Assembly: GCA_964582525.1 (NCBI GenBank)
Contig: CAZOSP010000107.1
Span: 1-11,375, forward strand
Direction of reading: 5' to 3'
Length of the DNA: 11,375 nucleotides
Origin: BB31 sp964582525
GTDB taxonomy: Bacteria; Pseudomonadota; Gammaproteobacteria; Beggiatoales; Beggiatoaceae
This document shows, one piece after another, positions 1 through 5,898 of the stretch (position 1 is the first letter of the stretch; each line of letters opens with the position of its first letter). A program made the translations under genes and the position numbers. Under the pieces are notes generated by a model that saw only the letters and a list, made by a program, of their open reading frames with translations, was not told the DNA's origin and ran no database searches.

Positions 1-2
1 AT

Positions 3-74
3 TGGGCACCAGGTACCGCCGTTACGGACTATGTGGTTTCTGCAACCATTGAGGCTATCAAACCAGCAACCTAA
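3..74 (+). CDS. C-terminal end of an unidentified protein (partial)
   Basis: One frame reads 23 sense codons and then TAA at 72-74, giving a tail ending in TIEAIKPAT. The gene starts outside the window. The composition (alternating Val, Thr and Ala) looks like real protein, but the piece is too short to assign to a family. Another frame is also open, to about position 150, and gives a less protein-like sequence. The 550 bp gap and palindrome cluster that follow suggest this gene is not part of the CRISPR operon. Confidence 0.4.
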   Translation, partial: WAPGTAVTDYVVSATIEAIKPAT

Positions 75-137
75 CAGGGTGGTCAACCGGAATGGATTTG
101 GGCTCTTCAGGAATTTGTGTTGGAGTGAATATAATTT

Positions 138-240
138 AATCAATGAGTGACAGCGCACTTCCGTCCGGAGTATTGCCAAAAATCCATCCGCTTTGGCGGT
201 CGTTTTGCACCCAAGCACGAAGAATCAATGAGTTACAGTG
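138..240. repeat. Pair of 18-bp imperfect direct repeats
   Basis: AATCAATGAGTGACAGCG at 138-155 recurs as AATCAATGAGTTACAGTG at 223-240, with two differences, 85 bp apart start to start. The pair could be left over from a mobile element, or a pair of protein binding sites. Nothing in the sequence decides between these. Confidence 0.5.
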
Positions 241-340
241 ATAAACGCTATCGTTTTTCGGCTCCGACGCAGGGTATCATTATGCTGTAACAGACTGTTT
301 CTAAATATAATTTATTGCAACTCAAATTCCTAGAGAGCCC

Positions 341-430
341 TCATATCTTGCCAGCGTCGCTGGCTGTCATCCTAGAGACCGCAACGCGGTCAGGACGGCA
401 TTCCCAAGTGGCACTTGGGAACGAGGGCAA
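341..430. repeat. Composite palindromic repeat, copy 1 (upstream of card1)
   Basis: This ~90-bp unit is built from three consecutive palindromes: CCAGCGTCGCTGG (351-363), GACCGCAACGCGGTC (377-391), and TTCCCAAGTG-G-CACTTGGGAA (401-421, perfect 10-base arms). A closely related 89-bp unit with the same palindromes in the same order lies at 9858-9946, upstream of the second CARF gene. The last palindrome also occurs alone at 8077-8099. It resembles REP/BIME-type intergenic repeats. No protein is encoded. Confidence 0.85.
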
Positions 431-434
431 ATTA

Positions 435-464
435 CTCGTTCCCACGCCGGAGCGTGGGAACGAG
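435..464. repeat. Perfect 13-bp-arm palindrome
   Basis: CTCGTTCCCACGC (435-447) pairs perfectly with GCGTGGGAACGAG (452-464) around a CGGA loop. It sits in the palindrome cluster upstream of card1. The GTTCCCA/TGGGAAC core is shared with the neighbouring repeats. No T-tract follows, so it is a REP-like repeat and not a typical terminator. Confidence 0.8.
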
Positions 465-476
465 ATAAAGCTCACG

Positions 477-500
477 CTTAGCCCCGCCGCCGCAGGCGGC
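477..500. repeat. GCCGCC-GCA-GGCGGC palindromic repeat
   Basis: Arms GCCGCC (486-491) and GGCGGC (495-500) flank a GCA loop. The 20 bases from 477 to 496 recur at the right edge of the window (11356-11375) with 18 of 20 identical, so members of this family lie on both sides of the CRISPR module. Confidence 0.7.
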
Positions 501-504
501 GTTT

Positions 505-526
505 CGGCTCACTTGGAAGTGAGCCG
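505..526. repeat. Perfect 10-bp-arm palindrome
   Basis: CGGCTCACTT (505-514) pairs with AAGTGAGCCG (517-526) around a GG centre. It is the last member of the palindrome chain before card1. No other copy of this one is seen in the window. Confidence 0.65.
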
Positions 527-627
527 CTCCCAGCCAGTCGCTCCCAGTAAAAAAAACTCAACAGCCAGCAGATTTTTTTATGCTACATTACTGATTTCTG
601 ACATTGCGGAAACTTGAGGAGAATCCT

Positions 628-1761
628 ATGTCTAAAACTACCGCTGTCATGCTGGTCAGCGATCAAACCATGCCAAATGTTTTGTTTATCAAAGAATTTC
701 CCAACGCCGACCGCTATGTGTTTATATCCACACACGGAATGGAAGAAAAGCGTTGTTCCACATTTATTCGTGAAGCCTGCCAAGAAATTCCTGCCGAGCG
801 TTTTGCCGCGACTGTGGTGCTAGACGCTGAGAACAATCTGCAAACCATCCGCAAACAACTTGAACAGCATTTTCAACCTGAGACTGATGAGCATTTTCTG
901 GTCAACATCACCGGTGGCACAAAAATCATGTCGATTGCGACCTACAACTTCTTCACCCAACACCATAGCGAGCTGATTTATTTCACCGCAGGACCAAATA
1001 AATACAGCAAAATTTTTCCGCAAAACGAAGATCAGGAAAAACTCACGCAATGCCGTGTTGGTTGGCGCGAGTATTTTGCCGCGCATGGGGTGACGGTTAA
1101 GAGCGGGGGAAGCGCAAATCAGGCGTTTAATATGAGCAGCGCGGATTTTTTGCAGTATTATTTGCAATTTGAGCTAGATGATCAGGCAGTTGTGTCTAAA
1201 TTGCGTGAAGTGCGAAATAAAATGAAGAAAAAAATGAAGAAAAAAAAGAGTATTGCATTGACAGAGGTTGATGGTTTAACTGCATTTTTACACAAATGGA
1301 ATTTACAACCAGCAATCCCAGAAAAATTAAGCAAACAAGAGATCAAATACTTAACTGGCGATTGGTTTGAAACTTATGCGTATGAGCAGGTCAAGAAGTT
1401 GCTGGATTTGCCTGATGAGGCGATTGCTACCGGGATAAAGATTGGTGCTGCGGATGAAGATGAAAATGCGGATAATGAGTTGGATGTAGTTTATGTGCGA
1501 AACAACAAGATTTATGTCATTGAGTGCAAAACCTCTCTAGGTGAGCAAAAAACCAAGATTTTGAATGAAACCCTGTATAAATCTGCGGCGTTGCGTAGTC
1601 GTTTTGGTTTATTGGTAACCACTTATTTGTGGGCTTTGGAATTAGAGCAAGTATTTAAGTCAGGTGACTACTTAAAGCGCGCTAAGTTATTACAGGTAAC
1701 CATTCTGCTACGCGAGGCGTTGCTTGATACTGATGTTTTACAGCGGGAGCTAACACACTAA
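628..1761 (+). CDS. card1: Card1/Can2-like CARF nuclease (DUF1887, PD-(D/E)XK)
   Basis: A 377-residue ancillary nuclease of type III CRISPR systems. Family members bind cyclic tetra-adenylate through an N-terminal CARF domain and then cut single-stranded DNA and/or RNA. Residues 1-160 look like CARF, with the ligand-binding signature NITGGTK at 93-99. Residues 240-377 look like a PD-(D/E)XK nuclease: E248 in GDWFETY, D286 in NELDVV, and the E299-C300-K301 triad in YVIECK, so all key acidic and lysine residues are present. The ATG at 628 is chosen over an upstream TTG (604) because GAGGAG (616-621) sits at the right distance. A lysine-rich linker (about residues 198-207) is encoded by two A-runs (A7 at 1228-1234, A8 at 1240-1247) that could slip. 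crn2 starts one base after the stop, so the two are probably co-translated. It acts in the cytoplasm. Ligand identity is inferred from the family. Confidence 0.88.
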   Translation: MSKTTAVMLVSDQTMPNVLFIKEFPNADRYVFISTHGMEEKRCSTFIREACQEIPAERFAATVVLDAENNLQTIRKQLEQHFQPETDEHFLVNITGGTKIMSIATYNFFTQHHSELIYFTAGPNKYSKIFPQNEDQEKLTQCRVGWREYFAAHGVTVKSGGSANQAFNMSSADFLQYYLQFELDDQAVVSKLREVRNKMKKKMKKKKSIALTEVDGLTAFLHKWNLQPAIPEKLSKQEIKYLTGDWFETYAYEQVKKLLDLPDEAIATGIKIGAADEDENADNELDVVYVRNNKIYVIECKTSLGEQKTKILNETLYKSAALRSRFGLLVTTYLWALELEQVFKSGDYLKRAKLLQVTILLREALLDTDVLQRELTH

Positions 1762-1762
1762 T

Positions 1763-2086
1763 ATGTCACAAACCTATCTCCTCAACACCCCAGTTCTGAC
1801 CGACTACGGCGACTGGCGTTTTTCCGGTCCGTTAAGCGTTGAACAAGCGCGGACATATTTGGCAGCAGACTTTGTTTCAGCCGTTGGTCACGCCGGCGCA
1901 GCGGCGTTTCTCAGCCGTCTTCTAGGCTTAGATGTGCCTTTTCAGCGCATTAGTGTGCATTTACAAGTGGGGGATAAGGCGTTGATTTTACGCATGAAGC
2001 AACGCTTACCGGAAGGGCAGATTTTTACCGCTGAGGAAATCGCCAGTTTGGATTTCGAGTTAGGATTGCTGGAACGCTTGGCGTAG
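1763..2086 (+). CDS. crn2: Ring nuclease Crn2 (DUF1874, AcrIII-1 family)
   Basis: A 107-residue DUF1874 protein. The viral member AcrIII-1 and the cellular Crn2 proteins degrade cyclic tetra-adenylate and so switch off type III CRISPR signalling. The family pattern is clear from end to end: YLLNTPVLT at the start, the FVSAVGHAGAAAFLSRLLG helix with the putative catalytic histidine H43, then GDKALILRMKQRLPEG (residues 70-85) and FELGLLERL near the end. Length is normal for the family. It starts 1 bp after the card1 stop, with GGGAG (1745-1749) inside the end of card1 as a somewhat distant ribosome binding site, so translational coupling is likely. The neighbourhood points to a host off-switch for Card1. 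A viral origin of the family is possible, but here the gene is embedded in the host operon. The catalytic role is inferred from homology. Confidence 0.9.
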   Translation: MSQTYLLNTPVLTDYGDWRFSGPLSVEQARTYLAADFVSAVGHAGAAAFLSRLLGLDVPFQRISVHLQVGDKALILRMKQRLPEGQIFTAEEIASLDFELGLLERLA

Positions 2087-2162
2087 TAAGAAATATAAAG
2101 ACAAGTAGCGCATAGTCGGTAGAGTTTGCGCCAGGTCTTTTGGTGGCGCGAACGCGAATGCC

Positions 2163-2188
2163 CGGCAACGTGCCATCATCATGCGTGC
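2163..2188. repeat. 26-bp imperfect direct repeat, left copy
   Basis: This stretch begins CGGCAACGTGCCATCATC and matches 2637-2662 at 24 of 26 positions (differences at 2168 and 2181). The two copies flank the DUF2442 gene and the fold-back element. In one frame the copies would read RQRAII-M/V-RA, but no gene in that frame is convincing. Confidence 0.7.
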
Positions 2189-2213
2189 GCGACTGAATTC
2201 GAGGCGAGATGGG

Positions 2214-2459
2214 ATGAATACTTTAATCAAGGGTAAAACCGTTCATTTTGACGACCAATACTTGCGGGTCGAACTGGAAGACGGGCGAATTATTTTTACG
2301 CCTATGTCCTGGTATAAAGAACTACAGAACGCATCTTTAACCCAACTGAAGCAATACCAATTCATTTGCCAACATACCGGTATCGAATGGGCTGAGCTTG
2401 ATTATCAACTTAGCATTGAAAGCATGTTGATTGCCGTGCCGCAAAAAATGGCGGCGTGA
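2214..2459 (+). CDS. DUF2442 domain protein
   Basis: An 81-residue small soluble protein. The sequence has the DUF2442 pattern: YLRVELEDGRII, then TPMSWYKEL, a Leu/Gln-rich stretch, and the hallmark end GIEWAELDYQLSIESML. The molecular function of the family is not established. Members often sit beside DUF4160 genes, as in a toxin-antitoxin pair, but no DUF4160 gene is seen here. The ATG at 2214 is preferred to the upstream ATG at 2181, because the family homology begins just after MNTLIKGK and the extra 11 residues lie partly in a repeat (2163-2188). The ribosome binding site (GAGGCGAG, 2201-2208) is weak. The gene sits in a repeat-rich patch between crn2 and cmr1 and was probably inserted there. 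A role in CRISPR defence is not supported by the sequence. Confidence 0.75.
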   Translation: MNTLIKGKTVHFDDQYLRVELEDGRIIFTPMSWYKELQNASLTQLKQYQFICQHTGIEWAELDYQLSIESMLIAVPQKMAA

Positions 2460-2483
2460 TGTTGGCTGATTACCAAACTTCCA

Positions 2484-2562
2484 GAGATTGTAAAAGAACC
2501 CTATGTTTAGCCCCTCTCCGACTGGGAGAGGGAATAAAAAAGCAGTTCTTTTACAGCATCTC
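2484..2562. repeat. Nested fold-back element (MITE-like or structured)
   Basis: The outer arms GAGAT (2484-2488) and ATCTC (2558-2562) enclose perfect 11-base inverted repeats TGTAAAAGAAC (2489-2499) and GTTCTTTTACA (2545-2555), with a two-base bulge between them on the right side. An inner hairpin pairs CCCTCTCC (2512-2519) with GGAGAGGG (2525-2532). No protein is encoded. It could be a small non-autonomous element or the 3' end structure of the DUF2442 transcript. Confidence 0.7.
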
Positions 2563-2636
2563 CCAGCTTGCAAACGCGCATATCGCGGTAAACGATGCGC
2601 TTCACAAAAAAACCTTCAGCGCATCTTACGCAGGCT

Positions 2637-2662
2637 CGGCAGCGTGCCATCATCGTGCGTGC
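2637..2662. repeat. 26-bp imperfect direct repeat, right copy
   Basis: This stretch begins CGGCAGCGTGCCATCATC and matches 2163-2188 at 24 of 26 positions. It lies 474 bp to the right of the left copy, so the pair brackets the DUF2442 gene. Confidence 0.7.
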
Positions 2663-2719
2663 TTCAACGAAAAGATGTCGCGCACCCTACCAGCCTGCAC
2701 GATCCTTGACGCAAGAAAC

Positions 2720-2753
2720 CCTGACAGGTTTTCAAATCTGTCAGGTTTTTTTT
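2720..2753 (+). terminator. Rho-independent-like terminator before cmr1
   Basis: CCTGACAG (2720-2727) pairs with CTGTCAGG (2738-2745) across a 10-base loop, followed directly by eight T (2746-2753). This would end transcription coming from card1-crn2-DUF2442 and isolate the cmr operon. The same CCTGACAG core recurs at 5867-5874 and, in inverted form, at 7074-7081, so it may be a repeat family that also works as a terminator. The A/T content of the flanks would allow it to work on the opposite strand only weakly. Confidence 0.65.
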
Positions 2754-2809
2754 GCGCTAATACCTTGTAAAGTAGCAGTCATAAACATTGCTCTGGAGGA
2801 GACATAATC

Positions 2810-4099
2810 GTGAAATTGCGCACACCGACAGCCGTAAAGCCTCAAACCGAACCCACCCGCGAATCCTGTATCCGCAAAACTTTCACCGTCAAATTCATCA
2901 CCCCGCTATACGGCGGCGGTGCCAAAGCAGGACAACCCGACCTTGATATGCCTATCCGTGCCGCTGCGATTCGCGGACAGTTGCGTTTTTGGTGGCGGAT
3001 TTTAAATCCTGATAAAAGCTTTGCCGATGAGCAGGCGATTTGGGGTGGAATGGGTGATAAAAAGGCGGTGGCGAGTCGGGTGCGGTTGCGCATCAAAAAC
3101 ATGCCCAAAGGCGATAAACTTACCTGCAAAGCTTGGCAAAATACTCATAACAACGAGTGGAACAGCGGCGCAGGCTACGCGATGGGGATTCAGAATGATT
3201 TAACCGCGCATTCGGTGTTTGTTCCGCGTGATGCGAATATGCACAAAAGTCTTGAATTTACCCTAGAGTTGGAAATTCTCTCTGGCATCCCAGCTAAAAA
3301 AGAAAATGAAACCCCGCCGCCTTCCTCTGAGACTTTATGGCAAACCGACATCCGAGACACACTGCGCTGGTGGGCAAGTTTTGGTGGTTTAGGCGCAAGA
3401 ACGCGGCGCGGTTTGGGTTCTTTGCAATTGGTTGCGAGTACATCAGATGAGAATTTGTCTTCTGTTACTAAAGCCGAAGTCGCGCAAGTCGCGCAATCAG
3501 GTTGCCAGTGTCAATTGGTTGTTTTGGATCAGCAGGGACAAACTGATTCATTAAAGGCTTGGGCTACGGCGGTTGGCAAGTTAAAGGATTTTCGCCAAGG
3601 CGCAAACATAGGACGCAATCCCGGCAATGGTCGCTCGCGCTGGCCTGAAGCGGATTCGCTACGGGCAATCACACGAGCGGGCTCCAGTCGTCATCCAGTA
3701 GAACATGTAGCAGGACCGGCTTTTCCTCGCGCCGTGTTTGGTTTACCCATCATTACGCATTTCAAAGACAATGAAGTGCCTGATACAACGCTTTATCCCT
3801 TGGTCAATAACAAAAAACAAGACCGCATGGGCAGTCCGCTGATTCTTAAAGCTATGTATGACACGCAGACCCAAAAATACGTGCCAATCGCTTTATTGTT
3901 GCCGCATCAACATTTAGACACTATGGGATTGCAGTTAGAAGGTGGCGGCTTACGAACCCCGCAACGCTTTGATGAACCTGAAGATTGGTATTCATCCGCT
4001 GCCAAAACCGCTATGTGTACTTGGGAAAACAGCCCCTTAAAAAAATACAGCAGCAGTGGCGATGTGCTGCAAGCCTTTCTAACTTTTTTTGCAAAGTAA
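2810..4099 (+). CDS. cmr1: Type III-B RAMP protein Cmr1 (Cas7 group)
   Basis: A 429-residue subunit of the Cmr effector complex that caps the end of the Cmr4 backbone and contacts the 3' part of the crRNA and target RNA. The N-terminal RAMP fold shows FTVKFITPLYGGGA, followed by IRGQLRFWWR at residues 54-63, the strongest Cmr1 hallmark. The glycine-rich RAMP loop is LGARTRRGLGSL (residues 194-205). A second RAMP-like half continues to the end, including AGPAFPRAVFGLPI and MGSPLILKAM. Translation starts at a GTG (2810), supported by the strong site GGAGGAG (2795-2801) 8 bases upstream. Length is typical of the family. It is the first gene of the cmr operon, and cmr2 follows after 13 bp. Family assignment is firm; positional role is from known Cmr structures. 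Confidence 0.93.
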   Translation: MKLRTPTAVKPQTEPTRESCIRKTFTVKFITPLYGGGAKAGQPDLDMPIRAAAIRGQLRFWWRILNPDKSFADEQAIWGGMGDKKAVASRVRLRIKNMPKGDKLTCKAWQNTHNNEWNSGAGYAMGIQNDLTAHSVFVPRDANMHKSLEFTLELEILSGIPAKKENETPPPSSETLWQTDIRDTLRWWASFGGLGARTRRGLGSLQLVASTSDENLSSVTKAEVAQVAQSGCQCQLVVLDQQGQTDSLKAWATAVGKLKDFRQGANIGRNPGNGRSRWPEADSLRAITRAGSSRHPVEHVAGPAFPRAVFGLPIITHFKDNEVPDTTLYPLVNNKKQDRMGSPLILKAMYDTQTQKYVPIALLLPHQHLDTMGLQLEGGGLRTPQRFDEPEDWYSSAAKTAMCTWENSPLKKYSSSGDVLQAFLTFFAK

Positions 4100-4112
4100 G
4101 GAAAACTAAGCC

Positions 4113-5855
4113 ATGTCTGATTATTTAATTGCTTTATCCATCGGGCCGGTACAGGGGTTTATTGCGGCAGCGCGTAAAACCCGTGATTTGTGGTTTGGTT
4201 CTTATGTGTTGTCGGAAATCAGCAAGGCGGCAGCGCGGTCTTTTGCCGAATTTCCGCATGGAGAGGTGGCGTTGATTTTTCCCGCGCCTGATAACTTAAC
4301 ACAAGATTTAGCCGAAAATTCTGCCTTGAATGTGGCAAATAAGCTGTTGGTGCAGTTGAGTGATGTTGATGAAGACGCGGTGAAAACTTGTCTTGAACAC
4401 GCTAAAAAAGCAACACAAGCGCGTTGGGAAGCTTTGGCGCTCACGGTTAAAAATGAACCAAGATTGCGCAATCAGTTGCACACAGAGATGTGGAACGAGC
4501 AAGTGAAGGATGTGCTGGAGTTGTTTGGTGCTTGGGTGCAAATTTCAGCTTATCAGAGCGCACGCGAGCGCGTGGATACGCTATTAGCCGCCCGCAAAAT
4601 GACGCGGGATTTTTTGCCTGCTGCGCCTGCTTTTAATGAAAAACCTTATTTCGGCTTGCCCAAGTCTTCGCTGGATGCAGCGCGGGAAACCGTGTTGCAG
4701 CAAGGCATCAATAAACGCGCCCGGCGTAAACTGGGTTTAGGGCAAAACGAACAACTCGATTGCCCCGGCGTGGTCAAGCGTTTGGGCGGTGATACTGAGC
4801 AATTTCCGCCGGTCACCCGCATTGCTTTGGAGACTTGGTTAGCGCAAATCCCGCAAGACATGCTGGAGTCAATGCGCAAACCTTATAAAACTTTGCTGGA
4901 AGAAGATTTAGCCACGCCGGTAAAACGTCAGGGCTATGAAAAATTTCCGTTTGACGGCGGGTTGTTATTCCCAGACCGCATCGCCGCAGAACGGCAGGCT
5001 TTGGATGCAGATGAAGTGGCAGCGTTAGAAGCCTTAAAGCAATTGGAGACACTGCGTCAAACGCTGTATAAAACCTATGGCGAGCCTGAGTCCTATTACG
5101 CTATCCTGGTTGCTGATGGCGACAAAATGGGCGCGTATTTGGACAGTTGTCAAGAACTCAAACAACATCAAGCCGTCAGCCGAGCTTTAGATAAATTTGC
5201 CCGTAACGCGCCTGCACTGGTTAAAGAACATCAAGGTGCCTGCGTGTATTCAGGCGGCGATGATGTGATGGCGTTGTTGCCCATTCATCGTGCGGTGCAA
5301 TGCGCGGCGGCGTTGCGCGATGATTTTAATGAAAAAGTTAAAGATTTGCCTGAATATAAAGACACAAAACGCCCAACTTTATCCGTTGGCTTAGGGCTGG
5401 CACATGTGATGACTCCGTTTAGCGTGGCACTGGAAGTCGGGCGCAATGCGGAAACCCTGGCAAAAGCGAAAGATTTGCCCATATCCGAACAAGGCAACGC
5501 GCTGGCGATGATTGCTGATGTGCGTTCTGGGGCGCGTTTGCAAGTGCGTGGACAGTGGGCAACGGGCATTGTGGCGTCGCTGGCGGCTTGGCAAACCGCT
5601 TACCAAACCGACAAGCTGCCTGCCACTACGCCCTATGAGTTGCAGCAAGCGGCTCAACGCATGGCGTGGACGACAGATCAAGCGATTATTTTGCAAGAGC
5701 TGGTGCGGGTGTTGAAGAAAAAACGCGAATCAGGCGGCGATAAAGACGTAGCCGAGTCGCTCATTGCTGAGATTGAAAACGCCATTCAGCAGCAGGGTGT
5801 TGAACCTGTCTTGCAACAACTGCGGATTGCGCGTTGGTTGGCTGCTAAGCATTGA
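4113..5855 (+). CDS. cmr2: Cas10/Cmr2, HD-less cyclic-oligoadenylate synthase
   Basis: A 580-residue large subunit of the Cmr complex. It converts ATP to cyclic oligoadenylate when target RNA is bound. The protein starts at once with the first palm motif IGPVQGFIAAARKTRDLW (residues 11-28). The N-terminal HD nuclease domain that many Cas10 proteins carry is absent, and no His-Asp pair of that kind is seen. The second palm begins near YYAILVADGDKMGAYLD with D335 and D337, and has the catalytic SGGDD motif at 380-384, so cyclase activity is expected. No CxxC zinc-finger pair is evident. It is shorter than HD-containing Cmr2 proteins. AAGGA (4098-4102) overlaps the cmr1 stop and supplies the ribosome binding site. 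Loss of DNase activity is inferred from the missing domain. Confidence 0.94.
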   Translation: MSDYLIALSIGPVQGFIAAARKTRDLWFGSYVLSEISKAAARSFAEFPHGEVALIFPAPDNLTQDLAENSALNVANKLLVQLSDVDEDAVKTCLEHAKKATQARWEALALTVKNEPRLRNQLHTEMWNEQVKDVLELFGAWVQISAYQSARERVDTLLAARKMTRDFLPAAPAFNEKPYFGLPKSSLDAARETVLQQGINKRARRKLGLGQNEQLDCPGVVKRLGGDTEQFPPVTRIALETWLAQIPQDMLESMRKPYKTLLEEDLATPVKRQGYEKFPFDGGLLFPDRIAAERQALDADEVAALEALKQLETLRQTLYKTYGEPESYYAILVADGDKMGAYLDSCQELKQHQAVSRALDKFARNAPALVKEHQGACVYSGGDDVMALLPIHRAVQCAAALRDDFNEKVKDLPEYKDTKRPTLSVGLGLAHVMTPFSVALEVGRNAETLAKAKDLPISEQGNALAMIADVRSGARLQVRGQWATGIVASLAAWQTAYQTDKLPATTPYELQQAAQRMAWTTDQAIILQELVRVLKKKRESGGDKDVAESLIAEIENAIQQQGVEPVLQQLRIARWLAAKH

Positions 5856-5866
5856 TTGGATAAAAT

Positions 5867-5878
5867 CCTGACAGATTT
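5867..5878. repeat. CCTGACAGATTT motif between cmr2 and cmr3
   Basis: The 12-base CCTGACAGATTT lies in the 43-bp gap before cmr3, just ahead of its ribosome binding site. Its inverse complement forms the right arm of the hairpin before cmr1 (2734-2745). A related inverted form lies before cmr4. It is a small recurrent intergenic motif; function is unknown. Confidence 0.5.
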
Positions 5879-5898
5879 GGGTAGAGGAAACAATAGTG

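Larger units (their letters stand above)
75..627. other. Non-coding, repeat-rich region upstream of the CRISPR module
   Basis: No convincing gene is seen in these 553 bp. The left part (75-340) holds an 18-bp imperfect direct repeat (138-155 and 223-240, 16 of 18 identical). The right part (341-526) is a chain of palindromes listed separately. An A-rich and T-rich stretch (549-580) precedes card1 and must contain or lie near its promoter. A TATGCT at 579-584 could be a -10 box, but no matching -35 box is visible, so no promoter is called. Confidence 0.6.
2460..2809. other. Non-coding spacer between DUF2442 gene and cmr1
   Basis: This 350-bp stretch has open frames but none with a good ribosome binding site or protein-like sequence. 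It holds a fold-back element (2484-2562), the right copy of a 26-bp direct repeat (2637-2662), and a terminator-like hairpin (2720-2753). The cmr1 ribosome binding site GGAGGAG ends the spacer (2795-2801). A promoter for cmr1 is expected between 2754 and 2795, but no clear -35/-10 pair is seen. Confidence 0.65.

Noticed and set aside
136..286. Open minus-strand frame with a protein-like tail (ending GNTPDGSALSLID)
   Set aside because: About 50 codons with no start codon or ribosome binding site. It might be a gene remnant, but there is too little to name it, and part of it coincides with the direct repeat.
341..526. Chain of palindromes as a possible CRISPR array
   Set aside because: The units differ from each other in sequence and length, and there is no constant repeat with spacers of even size.
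315..617. 100-codon open frame across the palindrome cluster
   Set aside because: It is made of the repeat elements themselves, has no ribosome binding site, and its sequence is low in protein character.
604..627. TTG start 8 codons upstream of the card1 ATG
   Set aside because: The ribosome binding site GAGGAG (616-621) lies inside this extension and is placed for the ATG at 628.
2456..2807. Three overlapping open frames in the spacer before cmr1
   Set aside because: They read through the fold-back element, the direct repeat and the terminator-like hairpin, have no good ribosome binding site, and do not look like protein.
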